Below are positions 45,212 through 55,924 of a DNA stretch of 64,000 bases, in pieces (positions within the stretch are counted from its first letter, which is position 1; every line of letters begins with the position of its first letter). Under the pieces are notes generated by a model. The model had not been told where the DNA came from, did not search any database, and saw nothing but the letters and a program-made list of their open reading frames with translations. Source of the DNA: Atriophallophorus winterbourni (taxonomy: Eukaryota > Platyhelminthes > Trematoda > Plagiorchiida > Microphallidae); assembly GCA_013407085.1 (NCBI GenBank), contig JACCGJ010005103.1, positions 24,672 through 88,671 of the forward strand. Reading direction: 5' to 3'. The position numbers and the translations under genes are program-made.

Positions 45212-48045
45212 TAGACGAGCTTTCAGCCCCATCACTGTATACGAAAACCACAATCAATTGCCTATATACAAACGCACAATGCCTGTTAAACAAACTAACT
45301 GAACTGAAGGATCTCTGCAATCAGCACTCACTCGACGTCATAGCAATAACTGAGACATGGTTCCAACCTCACGTGACCGATAGCGAGCTCTCTATTCCAA
45401 ACATGACCCTGTTTCGGAGAGACCGCTTAAGAACAGGTGGTGGAGTAGCTGTTTACCACCATGAACGTTTATACTGTACGGTAGTTACAGACACTGAACT
45501 CGATCTGGAAGACAGTATATGGTGCAACTTGAAGCTCGAATCAGGCGACAGTTGCATCGTTGGTGTAGTTTACCGTTCACCATCATCATTGGATGCATAT
45601 AACGAAAAACTCTTGAAAGCAATGCAGTACGCCGGAAAACAGCGCAATTCGCAATTGCTGATTATGGGAGACTTCAATCTGCCTCAACTATATAACCGAG
45701 TAGATCACCCACCCCTATCCCTAGACTACAAATTTCGCGAACTGTTCGATTACATCCCCTTGTATAATCATGTTTTCGATTATACACGACAACGAAATTT
45801 GCAACAGACCTCTGTTCTAGACCTAGTCTTAACGTCCGAAGCCACAGCCGTTGAAGATGTTCAGTATCACCCTCCGCTGGGTCGAAGCGACCACCTCGTT
45901 CTGCTATTTCAATACGTGTGCAACGCCAGTAGAATTGTAAAGCAAACAAAACAAAATAGAAAAGTGGATTACATTGGTTTGATGGAAACAATGGTAGCTT
46001 TTGATGAACATAATATAAATTTCAGTGATCCGGACTCGCATTGCACAACCCTGACAGATTACATAATCAACATGATACATTTCAATTCTAAAAATGTCCC
46101 GAAACATAATAGCAAAGAACCACAATTCAGAATTCGCAGTAGGACTAGAAAATGGTTGACAAAGCGAAATTTGGCATGGGCTATTCACAGGGTCTCCAGA
46201 ACTGATTCGACGTGGGCAAACTTTCGCGAATTGCGGAATCAGGTCACAAATCTCATCCGAGAGGACAAACAATATCACCACCAGCGTCAGCTGGCGGTAA
46301 GAATGCAGCGAAATCCCAAACTGCTTTATCGAACTGTTAACAACACTACGAAGCTGAAACCCGGTGTTTTTCCAATCATGACAGATAACGGACTAACTGA
46401 TTCTGTTCTGGAAACCGCTAACGCTCTAGCCAGTTTTTATTCACGAGTTTTCACCCCCAAGGATAAATTACAACCATCAGAATTGTCAGCAACAATTGTG
46501 CCGGAGACGTTATGTGATATATGCATCAGTTCGGAAACAGTGCAGCACCAACTACGCAAGTTGAATATCAACAAGTCCCCGGGAGCTGACGGAATCACAC
46601 CTGCAATCCTAAAGTTATGCGGCAGTCAACTGTGCGAACCACTTTGTGATTTATTTAATCACTCCTTGAGGGAGGGTGTTGTACCTAATGACTGGAAGAG
46701 AGGAATCATAACACCCATCTACAAAGGTGGAACTCGTTCTGACCCAGCAAATTACCGCCCTGTTACACTCCTTCCAGTGATCTCAAAAATTATGGAGCGA
46801 ATTGTGTGCGAAAGAATTGTGAGTCATCTCGAAGCCCAAAACTTGTTGTCCAGAGAGCAACATGGATTTAGAAAGTCTCGTTCTTGCTTGACTAACCTAC
46901 TGGAGACACTGGATGACTGGACGCAGGCAGTGGATAATGGTGGTTGCGTGCATGCGTGTTACTTGGACATATCAAAGGCGTTTGATCGCGTGGACCATTC
47001 TATACTGCTGCGCAAGTTGCACGATGTTGGTATTAATGGGTGCCTTCTTGTCTGGCTGAGAAGTTACCTTCTTGATCGCAAAGCAACTGTACGTATCGAT
47101 GGTGTGATGTCTGGGGAAATCGAGGCCACTAGCGGTGTCCCACAAGGTTCGGTACTTGGTCCGGTTCTCTTTTTGGTCTACATCAACGACCTTCCGAAAC
47201 TTGTCACAGCCAAAATGGTTCTCTTTGCGGATGATGTTAAAATTTGGATGCGAATCAAGTCAAGCGTGGACTGTTTGCGCTTACAAAGCGATTTGGATCT
47301 ATTGAACAGCTGGTCGGAGAGAAATAAACTTCCATTCAACTTCCGAAAGTGTAAAATGTTGCAAATAGGCAAAGATTTTCCATTCTCATACAACCTTGGA
47401 CCAAATCAACTGGAATGGACAACCAAAGAAAAAGACCTCGGCATATGGATTAGTGGAAGTCTGAAGTTTAGCATGCAATGCGAAGCAGTGTACAACCGAG
47501 CTAGCCGCATGCTAGGTATGCTTCGGCGTATTTTCGGACATTTTTTCCGGGAATCATTCTCCATGCTCATAAATACGTATATTAACCCGGTGATGGATTA
47601 CTCAGTGCAAGCTTGGGCACCGTGGCTACAAAAGGACATCAAGCTGCTCGAGAGGATCTATCACAGAGCAACTAAAATGGTTGGCTGCCTCCGCAACCTA
47701 CCATATGAGAATCGACTTGAGCAGCTTAATTTGGATACACTGCTTCGCAGAAGGGTTCGATTCGATCTAATACTAACCTACAAAATAATGAACTCCAAGG
47801 CGCACCCTCTGAGGCATCTATTTCGCCTCCGGTCAAGCCATGCCACACGTACTCACCCATTTGCATTTGATATTCCACATTCCCACCGGAACTGCCGTCG
47901 GTTCTTCTATTCGGTGCGCGTTTGTTTCTCATGGAACTCCCTACCGTCAGATGTTGTCCAATCATCTAGTGAAAGGATTTTCAGGAACAAATTGGATATA
48001 TTTATGCGTAGTAATTCCACCCTACATCCCGTTTATATAACATGA
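45184..48045 (+). CDS. CR1 ORF2: APE endonuclease and reverse transcriptase
   Basis: A 953-residue intact protein. The N-terminal APE-type endonuclease spans residues ~24-245: TNAQCLLNKL, catalytic E57 in ITETW, GDFN at 162-165 and SDH at 235-237. RT spans from ~455 (LNINKSPGADGI) through FRKSRSCL, YLDISKAFDRVDH, SGVPQGSVLGP and the FADD active site (681-684). The C-terminal part (AWAPWLQKDIKLLERIYHR; SRVCFSW-type end) is typical of CR1. The start used is ATG 45184 inside the ORF1 end; translation probably uses reinitiation or a similar route. No stops or missing catalytic residues are seen, so it is predicted functional. Confidence 0.92.
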   Translation: MSDSRRVGLIDELSAPSLYTKTTINCLYTNAQCLLNKLTELKDLCNQHSLDVIAITETWFQPHVTDSELSIPNMTLFRRDRLRTGGGVAVYHHERLYCTVVTDTELDLEDSIWCNLKLESGDSCIVGVVYRSPSSLDAYNEKLLKAMQYAGKQRNSQLLIMGDFNLPQLYNRVDHPPLSLDYKFRELFDYIPLYNHVFDYTRQRNLQQTSVLDLVLTSEATAVEDVQYHPPLGRSDHLVLLFQYVCNASRIVKQTKQNRKVDYIGLMETMVAFDEHNINFSDPDSHCTTLTDYIINMIHFNSKNVPKHNSKEPQFRIRSRTRKWLTKRNLAWAIHRVSRTDSTWANFRELRNQVTNLIREDKQYHHQRQLAVRMQRNPKLLYRTVNNTTKLKPGVFPIMTDNGLTDSVLETANALASFYSRVFTPKDKLQPSELSATIVPETLCDICISSETVQHQLRKLNINKSPGADGITPAILKLCGSQLCEPLCDLFNHSLREGVVPNDWKRGIITPIYKGGTRSDPANYRPVTLLPVISKIMERIVCERIVSHLEAQNLLSREQHGFRKSRSCLTNLLETLDDWTQAVDNGGCVHACYLDISKAFDRVDHSILLRKLHDVGINGCLLVWLRSYLLDRKATVRIDGVMSGEIEATSGVPQGSVLGPVLFLVYINDLPKLVTAKMVLFADDVKIWMRIKSSVDCLRLQSDLDLLNSWSERNKLPFNFRKCKMLQIGKDFPFSYNLGPNQLEWTTKEKDLGIWISGSLKFSMQCEAVYNRASRMLGMLRRIFGHFFRESFSMLINTYINPVMDYSVQAWAPWLQKDIKLLERIYHRATKMVGCLRNLPYENRLEQLNLDTLLRRRVRFDLILTYKIMNSKAHPLRHLFRLRSSHATRTHPFAFDIPHSHRNCRRFFYSVRVCFSWNSLPSDVVQSSSERIFRNKLDIFMRSNSTLHPVYIT

Positions 48046-48241
48046 TTTTTTTTTCCAAACGAATATTTTTTTACCCATCATACCGCCACAATACATGGCA
48101 TTTTTTGCAACTACAAAACTGTCGATCTTCCTGAAGACTCAATCTTTTTTTGTATATATATTTATTGTCCTTATACGAATATCCTGTGGTGTTGTACAGC
48201 TACGAGCTTTTTTATACCATAAATTCTTGAATCTTGAATCC

Positions 48242-48901
48242 CCCGTCTATACAGAACAACAACTTGAACATACGTTAGCGCGGAACCTTGAACCAATAAG
48301 CTGTAATCCCTAGTGTAAATGACCATTAGAAATTCGGACAGGCTAAATAGCATCGCTGTGGGCTGTTAGGAGAGCACCCTCCTAACGAATCAAACAAGCC
48401 CGAGTGCCTGATCGACCAGTCAAAAACGGAGGAAAAATTGTTGTTGGGAGAGTCATGTCGTACCTCGGCAACAAACCCCATGTTCACTACAATTCAAATT
48501 GTCTGACTCGCCCATGACAACCAACGTCCGTAGTTCCCACTATGCACCATCCTACGATTATTGTGTACCCTCACACGTTCGCTCTGTGGCTACCATATAA
48601 ATACAAAACATGTCCACGGTCCAAATGCACACACTGGGCGCTTGGACCTTGGACTCCCGATCAACGTCCCATTCTGGTCTCGTTCTGATTTCCTGGCTGT
48701 TTGGTTAGAACAACGCATAGATCGATAGAACGCAACGATAGACTCTGCTGCAACATCGACGACGCATCCATCATAACATGGGCATTTCTGGGAAATCTCA
48801 CTATACAACTTTGAACCAAAACAAGCGCAACATAATCACTTGGTGTTCAAAATGATCATTACCGTGAAACACAACAGATACATCAAAATGAAAGCAATAC
48901 A
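48242..48901. other. No recognised gene
   Basis: This is unique-looking sequence between the CR1 tail and the Rad60-SLD gene. Nothing beyond short frames was seen. Confidence 0.5.
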
Positions 48902-49690
48902 TCAAACAAAGCAAAGTTCCTTTTTGACCGTGTCACCACCGGTGATCTCGCTTGGTTTTTTCCACGCCACTATAATGTCTCCCGATGCGAGGCCCAAGTT
49001 TTCCGCGGTGTCATTCGGCTTCAATTCTTTCAAACCACCGAAATCAGGACACATGACCGACAAATTCACCGCATTCGGTCCGCTCAAGTCGAAACGTCGG
49101 CTGACTGCAGCCATGGCTACCACCATCGGAGCGTTCTTGCGAATTCGGAACCGCAGATTAGTGTCTCTCTCGGGGCCAACCATGGTCAGTTGCATCCAAT
49201 CACTGTCTTTCTCAACAATCTTCTTCGATACAAGAAAAGTGACCGATTCGTCTGGGCAATCTTTCCAGGCCACGTCGTTCAGGGTTTGTTCGGCTGTGTT
49301 TGAAGCCTCGGTAATGGTCTGACGTTCGATAATAACATGAGACTCTTTGTTGCTGGACTTGTTTACTCGTCTTGTCTGTGAACCTAGGCGAATCAACTTT
49401 CCACCCATGCTTTGGGAATGTGAGCGTGATCTGACAGGTTGACTTCGGTTGACACATTTTCGACATTTAAACGTAGTGTCTCGGGCAACTAATCTTCCGC
49501 ACGGCAGAGTCGCGTAGGCTTTTGTGTTAGCCAAGTTGGGGTACTTTGAGGAATATTGGTACACATTAGTGTGTGCGTGATGAAGTACACGTCTAGGAAT
49601 AGTCGACGGGTGGGCGTTGCTTGTATTGCTTGGCGGACCACTAGTGCAAACAGTGAAAACGCTCTCGCAATTTTGTTCACGTAGTATCAT
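48902..49690 (-). CDS. Protein with C-terminal Rad60/SUMO-like domain (NFATC2IP/Rad60-like), intronless
   Basis: A 262-codon open frame from ATG 49690. The last ~85 residues look like a ubiquitin-like Rad60-SLD domain: WMQLTMVGPERDTNLRFRIR, then MVVAMAAVSRRFDLSG, then LKPNDTAENLGLASGDIIVA. This domain class occurs in Rad60/NIP45 proteins, which act in SUMO-dependent genome maintenance. The N-terminal half is basic and low in complexity (SRSHSQS, RRVNKSSNKES), also as in that family. It is the only clearly host-like intact gene with an unspliced frame here, and could be a retrocopy. The domain call is by eye. Confidence 0.6.
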   Translation of the reverse strand: MILREQNCESVFTVCTSGPPSNTSNAHPSTIPRRVLHHAHTNVYQYSSKYPNLANTKAYATLPCGRLVARDTTFKCRKCVNRSQPVRSRSHSQSMGGKLIRLGSQTRRVNKSSNKESHVIIERQTITEASNTAEQTLNDVAWKDCPDESVTFLVSKKIVEKDSDWMQLTMVGPERDTNLRFRIRKNAPMVVAMAAVSRRFDLSGPNAVNLSVMCPDFGGLKELKPNDTAENLGLASGDIIVAWKKPSEITGGDTVKKELCFV

Positions 49691-49989
49691 TTATCGTAGT
49701 AGCTTCATTGGCTTCGGATTTTAAAATGTCGATCGATTGATTCGTCACACAAATCACGTGATAACGTCAATCGATGTTTTGACCGGCACGGTTGACGGAA
49801 GATTTCCACATGAGTTTAAAACGTCTTTGATTCGCCGGGCTAAAATGTGTTTGACTGGGAAATGATATCACCCAAAAAAATTCTATGAATTTTATTGAAG
49901 CGAATACTTGTAGCTCAGGGATTGGATGTTGTGCGTTGTGTTCACTGAGCTGGCGTTGTAGCAGTATGACGTTTTGTCATCAAGCTAGA

Positions 49990-50400
49990 TGATATCGTCA
50001 TCTGATCTTCTTGCGAAGTGATCTTAATCATTGTTTTGTCCGCTGACCATTCTGTTTCTTTCCTCGTCATTGTTCGTTCTCAAGGTCACATGGCTTAATG
50101 TTCGGTTCCTAATTAGCACATACATGTCGTCTAATTGAACGTGTTGATTCAATGACCGCGTTGTGGAGTGCCACGCCTCGAGGAATTCCCGTATGTGGCG
50201 CGTGCGTCCCCTTGCAATGACTCTGGTTCCATTCCAGTTGAATTGATGTCCCTCTTGATCGACGTGAATTGATAGTAACGATTTGTAATCGTGCTTCCTC
50301 ACCGCTGATTGGTGTTCACTCAGTCTGGTACCCACTCTCCTTCCAGTTTGCCCAAGTAATGCCTCACAATCCGCGCATGGGGTTTTGTAGGTTTTTAAGT
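49990..50400 (-). pseudogene. Penelope-like element, GIY-YIG endonuclease 3' fragment
   Basis: The minus-strand ORF 50335-50024 contains GTRLSEHQSAVRKHDYKS, GHQFNWNGTRVIARGRTRHI and FLEAWHSTTRSLN. This is the C-terminal GIY-YIG region found in Penelope-like elements of flatworms. Just upstream the same frame gives YKTPCADCEALLGQTGRR, with LLGQT in place of the usual YVGQT. The RT domain is absent. Confidence 0.7.
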
Positions 50401-51021
50401 GGAATCACGTAAACTACTGCGATCTGGAAGATTGCGCACGTAATAGGCTTGTCGCAAACACGGAATCGTAGCCATAAAGGTCGGTAATCAAGATAGGTAG
50501 ATAGATAATAATTTTGATCATAAATTGGTGAGCTGATTCTTGGAAAATCCTAACAGAAGGTAGCCAAAATGCTTTCTGGGAAGTGTTGACCGTCCGAAAC
50601 ATCAAGTCGAAACTCTCAAACACTTCAAAAAACAGTAAGATGTTACAAATGGAATCGTTTCTCTCATGAACAAAAGCTTTGTCAGACCAAGTGAAGCATT
50701 ACGAACAGAGTTTAGGTTTTATGGCATGTTTCGGTCAATGTAAATACACTCGCCGACGGCATTTGCAGCCATTAACAAAACTTTAAACATTTTCCTTTCA
50801 TTGCTATGGGTTTAATAGACATCCCTGTGCTCTATTCATTCAGCCATAAGGTTGTTTACCACTACTCTTTCGGTTTCAGACTCAAAAAAATCCTCAGTCT
50901 AAGTCAGATAAACTAATTTGTCATCAAACAGCCTTGAAAGCGACATGCGGTATACACTAACAACGTTTACCTTAAATCGTCATGGATGCAGAGGACTTAA
51001 AAACCTTAGACGCTGTTAAAC

Positions 51022-51370
51022 AAGATTATACATGAATGCCACTGTTAAATAGGGTTCGTACAACGAACCACGATGTTCAGACACAGAATCACAAAGTGAT
51101 TCTTGGTCAAGCACTCGAGGCGCTTGTGAATGACCAAAGTGATGTGTTGCTCACATCTCCCACACTTACACACCACTACCGGTTTTCCACCTGATGACGG
51201 CAAACAGCCAGAAACCGGTAGTGGTGTGTAAGTGCGGAGAATGTAAGCAACACATCACTTCGGTCATCCATAAGCGACTCGAGTGCTTGACCAAGAATCA
51301 CTTTGCGGTTCTGTGTTTGAACATCGTGATTTGTTGTACGAACCCTATTTAACAGTGGCATTCATGTATA
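51022..51370. repeat. ~350-bp palindrome with hammerhead at its centre
   Basis: The left arm from about 51026 (catgaatgccactgttaaat) is mirrored by the right arm ending near 51366 (atttaacagtggcattcatg). The arms of about 150 bp pair almost throughout (tagggttcgtacaacgaacc against gtttgttgtacgaaccctat). The non-palindromic centre at 51187-51224 is a hammerhead. It could be a fold-back derivative of two head-to-head hammerhead repeats. Confidence 0.85.
51187..51224 (+). ncRNA. Hammerhead ribozyme in the palindrome centre
   Basis: CCAC, CTGATGA (51191-51197), stem II CGGC-AAACA-GCCA (3 bp plus a C/A mismatch), GAAAC (51211-51215), stem III of AC-CG-GT, cleavage after GTA (51220), then GTGG closing stem I with CCAC. 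All catalytic core bases are present; the top pair of stem II is mismatched. Confidence 0.65.
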
Positions 51371-51420
51371 GCTGTGCTTACCACTTATCCACTGTTTCAA
51401 GGCTCACAGAACCTAATATT

Positions 51421-51470
51421 ACTGCCTCCACCTGATGACGGCAGCCAGAAACCGGTAGTGGGGTGTTAGT
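51421..51470 (+). ncRNA. Degenerate hammerhead ribozyme
   Basis: CTGATGA is at 51432-51438, with GAAAC, the GTA cleavage triplet and GTGG retained. Stem II has lost its loop (gcagcc), so it cannot fold normally. Confidence 0.5.
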
Positions 51471-51689
51471 GTGAGCAACACTTGACATTAGACGCTATTG
51501 TTTCGACGTTTTCATGGCCATGAGTGAATAATTTGGTTTTAAATGGCCTTAATAAACTTGAACCACGGGTGTAGAACTATAAAATCTAATCTCTTGATCA
51601 TCATAGACAGCCTTACATTGGTAGCATGTACCGCTGGGTTTAATTATCATTCAACCATTTCACGATATAACCGTAAAGATGAAGGAATG

Positions 51690-52295
51690 ACGCATCATGG
51701 ACGCAGTTCTGGAGTCAGACAAGGTACTAAGCACTATGAAACGGGAAAAACAGACGCGTAATAAAACGCGGGAAAGAGGAATAGACAAATGCGCAAAAAG
51801 CAGCTTGTTTTGCAGTTTTACTACATGCGATTTTGAGAACTTTTTCGATGATGATACAGGAAAAAGAATCACGACGCAAATAATAAACTGCATTCATGTC
51901 ATCGACTTCGGTTTGCAGCTGTTTCGTGCAAGGTTTTTAACCAAATATCAAGCAAATATTTTGGACACCACATAGGCAAACTAAGGCCTAGTGCTACGGT
52001 GAGTAGCTTCATGCCAGAGCGGGCCATGTTATGAAATGGTCACCAGGTAGTTTCTCACAGGCTTCGTGAGTAAGTCACGGTATCGTAACAGGTGATGAGG
52101 CAGTCCTAAAACATTTCCCAACTATTGCAAACGAGTGAGCAGTAGCAGTACACTCGGCTCGCGGTCCTCACACAGGCTTGTAATACGAGCAATCGTACGC
52201 AGACAATGGATGTCAACAACAGAAAGCCGGCAGATTGTATTTTTGCTCAAACAGACAAGGTTTCACAGCCATGGAGAAGCGTAGCACGCACGACT
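51690..52295 (-). mobile_element. RTE-like LINE 3' end (lineage B), interrupted
   Basis: It matches 42050-42730 at lower identity (cagcttgttttgcagtttta; ctagtgctacggtgag). Its continuation lies at 52798-53010. The gap is filled by a lineage-A fragment. Confidence 0.7.
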
Positions 52296-52797
52296 GTATT
52301 GTTGTTGTTGGCCTCCATCGGTCGATGTCGAACATGGATGTAAATCACAATCGCATGAATTTTCATGACTAAGCAGTCCGATTCGGGATGAACAATCTCT
52401 CCCGCAGCGCTGGCAACGATAGTCAGAACTAGGTTGTATTGCATCAGTTGCACGCCGGCGGCGTGATTTGCGTTCCGTAGCCGAGAGCTGTATCTTCTCC
52501 TCCCCAGCTTGCAGATGATGCCGTACACAATGCCTCCAATATGAGCGGTCAAGAGCAAGTTCTTCCCAACTCGCTAGGTCAATGCCAAGAGCTTTCTAAT
52601 CTCTTTTGCAAACGTCTTTGTACCGCAAGTGCGGTCTGCCCAATGGTCGACTTCCTGATTGCAAATCACCAGAGTAGATCTTTCGGAATACGACTATTTT
52701 TCATTCTGTTGACGTGGCCAAGCCACCGCAGAGGACGCAGCCGTAGTGGGGTGAACATGCTCTGTAGACCAGCTTTTGAAAGCAGTAATGCATTAGT
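52296..52797 (-). mobile_element. RTE-like LINE fragment (lineage A) nested in lineage B
   Basis: It begins with the lineage-A tail (ttgttgttggcctcc) and matches 19990-20460 closely (e.g. cttgcagatgatgccgtaca). The flanking attgt/tattgt on both sides may be its target duplication. It gives the order of insertion: B first, then A. Confidence 0.8.
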
Positions 52798-53010
52798 ATT
52801 GTATACCCGAGCTTTAGTATGAGCAAAAACATAGGGTCGTCGTCATAGATGGCGAAAGTTAGCAAACAGTACACCCGCAATACATACACGCTGTAAGATC
52901 TCGTCCGTAACAAAACCATCAGCAGAGATACAAATGCCACGATAAACAAAGCTGTTTGCCAATTTACATCAGACATGGTGAGATTTGGAACAGTCGCGCC
53001 AGTCCTGTTT
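52798..53010 (-). mobile_element. RTE-like LINE (lineage B), second part
   Basis: It matches 42720-42900 (gatggcgaaagttagcaaac versus caggtggcgaaggttagcaa; ctgccaaggtaaacaaagct-like block). It is the upstream part of the interrupted copy. Confidence 0.7.
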
Positions 53011-53369
53011 GAGTGTATATAAGGAGTCTGGAGAATAATTCGTGTGAAGAGGCGCTGACTCCTCGAATCAAACACGCAATCAATCGTGTTGTGAAAAGTA
53101 AGATATAAACATGACAGCTTCCACTGACGTACATCATAACATGCGTTCTTCACAACTCTACTTGATAACATTCAATATTAAATAAACACTATAAAACCAA
53201 GACAGCCACATAACTCGATTTTCAGCCATATCTCTGAAACCACTGCGAATGTTGATCGCACTGAGAGATGTGTTGCCCCAAATGTCAAGAAATTCATCTA
53301 CATTAGCAAACATCAGAATCCGTGTACTCTTGCAAAATTCTGAGTCTAAACTTCCCGTAGTTTACGGGC

Positions 53370-54165
53370 GTATTCGAGAAAATGCGTTGCGAAGATTCAT
53401 CAGTGGACATCTAGCATACAGCGTCATCACACTGTCGACTCCACACTGCATTGACGCTCGCATTTGTATCTCCGCAACATTCTAGGAGTTAGCTGTTACA
53501 ATCCCATACGCACCGATGCTCTCCAAAATAAGTTGTTGGGTAGTAATGTTGATATAGAGAAGCAGAATAACCTGCATAGGTTACGTTGGTTGGGTCACGT
53601 TTTACGGATGCCGGACCACCGACTTCCGAAACAGATTCTTTTTGCGACGCCACATCCTGATTGGCATAAATCTCGTGGTGGCCAAACCGTCACATGGCAT
53701 AAGCAGTTAAAAACCCTTACTAGTAACCTTTCCAAAGTCGGCGCAGCGCGTCTTCCAGGCTGGTGTCCCCGCGATCATATATCGCAATGGCTAGTTACGC
53801 TTCAGGATATGTCCCGAAACCGTGTTCAATGACGGTCTTGCACTAAGCATGTTCTTGGAGTGTTTGCTTAACCGTGTTTCTTGTCAAGCGGAGTGACGAG
53901 AAAAGCTTGTTATGATGCATGCCAGTGAAAGCCGCAAGGAAACTGCCATGCTGACGTCGCTCTACTCGTTCACGAAAGTTGTTTGACTGTATGTTCCATC
54001 CGAGGTGTAGGCACCTCTTCCCAGTTTGTTTGTGCATACTCTTCTATAAAATCCGTAGCTATTTAAATCCCACCCTTCCCAATCTTTTAGGATTTTACTT
54101 TTTCAAGGTTGTGTGGCAGTTAAGCATTCGGTACGTGCTACGTGTCTATGATGATGATGATTTAA
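53370..54165 (+). mobile_element. RTE-like LINE 3' end (lineage B) with (ATG)n tail
   Basis: The ORF 53464-53832 encodes the RT C-terminus (NLHRLRWLGHVLRMPDHRLP; GAARLPGWCPRDHISQW). The 3' UTR runs to a gatgatgatg tail near 54150. Confidence 0.8.
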
Positions 54166-54326
54166 AAGTTAGAGCAAAAGCCAAGTGTTGCTGGCAAGAT
54201 CAGTCCGATCGCATTAGAAATTTTTGGGTCAATATGGTTTAGAGACATCTACTCATTTAACCAGCCGCACAAAGCGAAGTGACATGCACCGTCCAGATCA
54301 GCCGAAAAGGGTCAACATGAAGGCTG

Positions 54327-55282
54327 ACACTTAATCGCCAGACACGTAATCCCCAGACATTTAATCCCCAATTCACTTCATCCCCAGTTTGATCACTTCT
54401 GAAGAATGCAGAATACGTTCAAATGAATTTATTTAGCATGAGAGATAGGAACGTCAATTTTTCCATAGTTGAGTATCGCTGAATTGCTCGAGATATCCTG
54501 GCGCATATCTCAGCATACTTCTTCGTCTGTTTGATATGAAACCCAGCACTTGCTTGAAGACAAGAGGCAGTATGCTGTCGGCAATCCTTTCGCAAACCGT
54601 TAAGAAATGTTGGTGGGATGTTGGCAAGAAACGAGTGACTGTAATGCATGATGCCAGCCTTCTGCAGCATTATTCGTTCGGGCAACACCACTATCTGCGT
54701 CTTCATACTTATTCCAGCTTTCAAGTGGAAATATAGCTCGTGCAAAGTTTTCTCTTCTACTTCTAATTCGTCGACCTCGAACAAAGGTATGTTCAAAAAT
54801 AAGAAAACAGCTCATTCATCCTCTCACTTTGAGGGATAGATTCGGCTAAAATCTCAAATGTGTCGACTACATCATTCAACGCCACAAAAGCCAACGCTGG
54901 TAGGCATCTAATCATGAGGCGTAAATCATCGTCTGCCTCATAATCTGCTTTCATCCCTACTTCACATATTTTTCGTTGCATGGCTTGGCATAGATGAAAA
55001 TAACATCCAGTCACTCCTGCGGATGGGAAGTTTGAGCGAAATGCACTTTCAAAGTCAGTTAAAATGACATCTGGTGCTGCATTTGGCGCCATATGTCGAA
55101 ACACACTAGGCAACTCATTATATGTAATTGCTGTTTTGTTTTGTAAAAGACAGTAAACTGCTGGTGGTGTGACGCATTCAATAAATTGAAAATGTGTAAC
55201 TGGTATAACTGGTGGAAAATATCTTTTTATCTTTAATACCTTCCCTGGGGATGAAGTGTCTGGTGATCAAATGACCGGACAT
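54327..55282 (-). pseudogene. Decayed MULE-type DNA transposon with terminal inverted repeats
   Basis: The transposase remnant at 55113-54419 (minus) contains DVILTDFESAFRSNFPSAG, GCYFHLCQAMQRKI, then FPLESWNKYEDA and RTNNAAEGWHHALQS. These are features of MULE transposases in invertebrates. Frameshifts break it into three pieces, and the N-terminal part is gone. The ends carry inverted copies of cacttcatccccag (54375-54395 and, reversed, about 55243-55260) with nested cagacact/taatcccc repeats. Confidence 0.8.
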
Positions 55283-55924
55283 CCAACCCGAATACAAAAA
55301 TCAATCCGCGAGTGATAAATTGAGTCACGACGACCTATGAGGATTGCCAGTACAGCTAAACACGTGTTACATCTAACCAATATGGTATGAAAGCACAAGC
55401 CTGATCCAGGCATCAATCGCAAGCCATATTGAGGACAATGTATGATATTTTATCATCTAGTTTAATTATGCAACGAAAATTGACATGAAGGCTACGATTA
55501 ATTTGATTTGCTTTCATCAGCCTCGTCCGGGATAACTTCCAGGCCCTGCATGGACAGAAAAGTAGTGCACAAAACACACGACTTACGTTGAGTTTGCGAA
55601 TACTGCTAACCAGATTACGGTCACGAATATACAGGTCCATATCATGGGTATAACGAGAAAAATTTGGCGCATTCCACTAAAATCAAAGCGGTTCACACAC
55701 AAAAACAATAGAGTAACTTACCCTGTTATAGAAAACGTATGAAAGAACCTTCAAACTCGGTTCCATCAACGCGACTGCGGCATACATTACGGCAACGGCC
55801 GGTAAAATTTCGTACCACATTTCTGTAACGAGAAAAACCGCGTTGAAATAAGACTGACATTGTGGAGATTATTAAAAACAGGAAATAAATTTGCTGTGAA
55901 CACGGTCAACAAATTTGCAGATAT

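Larger units (their letters stand above)
43740..48241 (+). mobile_element. Full-length CR1 LINE with both ORFs open
   Basis: It contains a 5' leader, ORF1, ORF2 (overlapping ORF1 by 28 bp) and a ~195-bp 3' region ending in TTGAATC repeats (48227-48241). Both reading frames are uninterrupted, and a truncated copy in the MEG intron is nearly identical, so the element was active recently. The 5' limit is approximate, and no target duplication was identified. Confidence 0.9.

Noticed and set aside
49940..50035. Hammerhead-like sequence downstream of the Penelope fragment (minus strand)
   Set aside because: Core positions differ (CAGATGA, CAAAAC) and stem I does not pair. Not strong enough to call.
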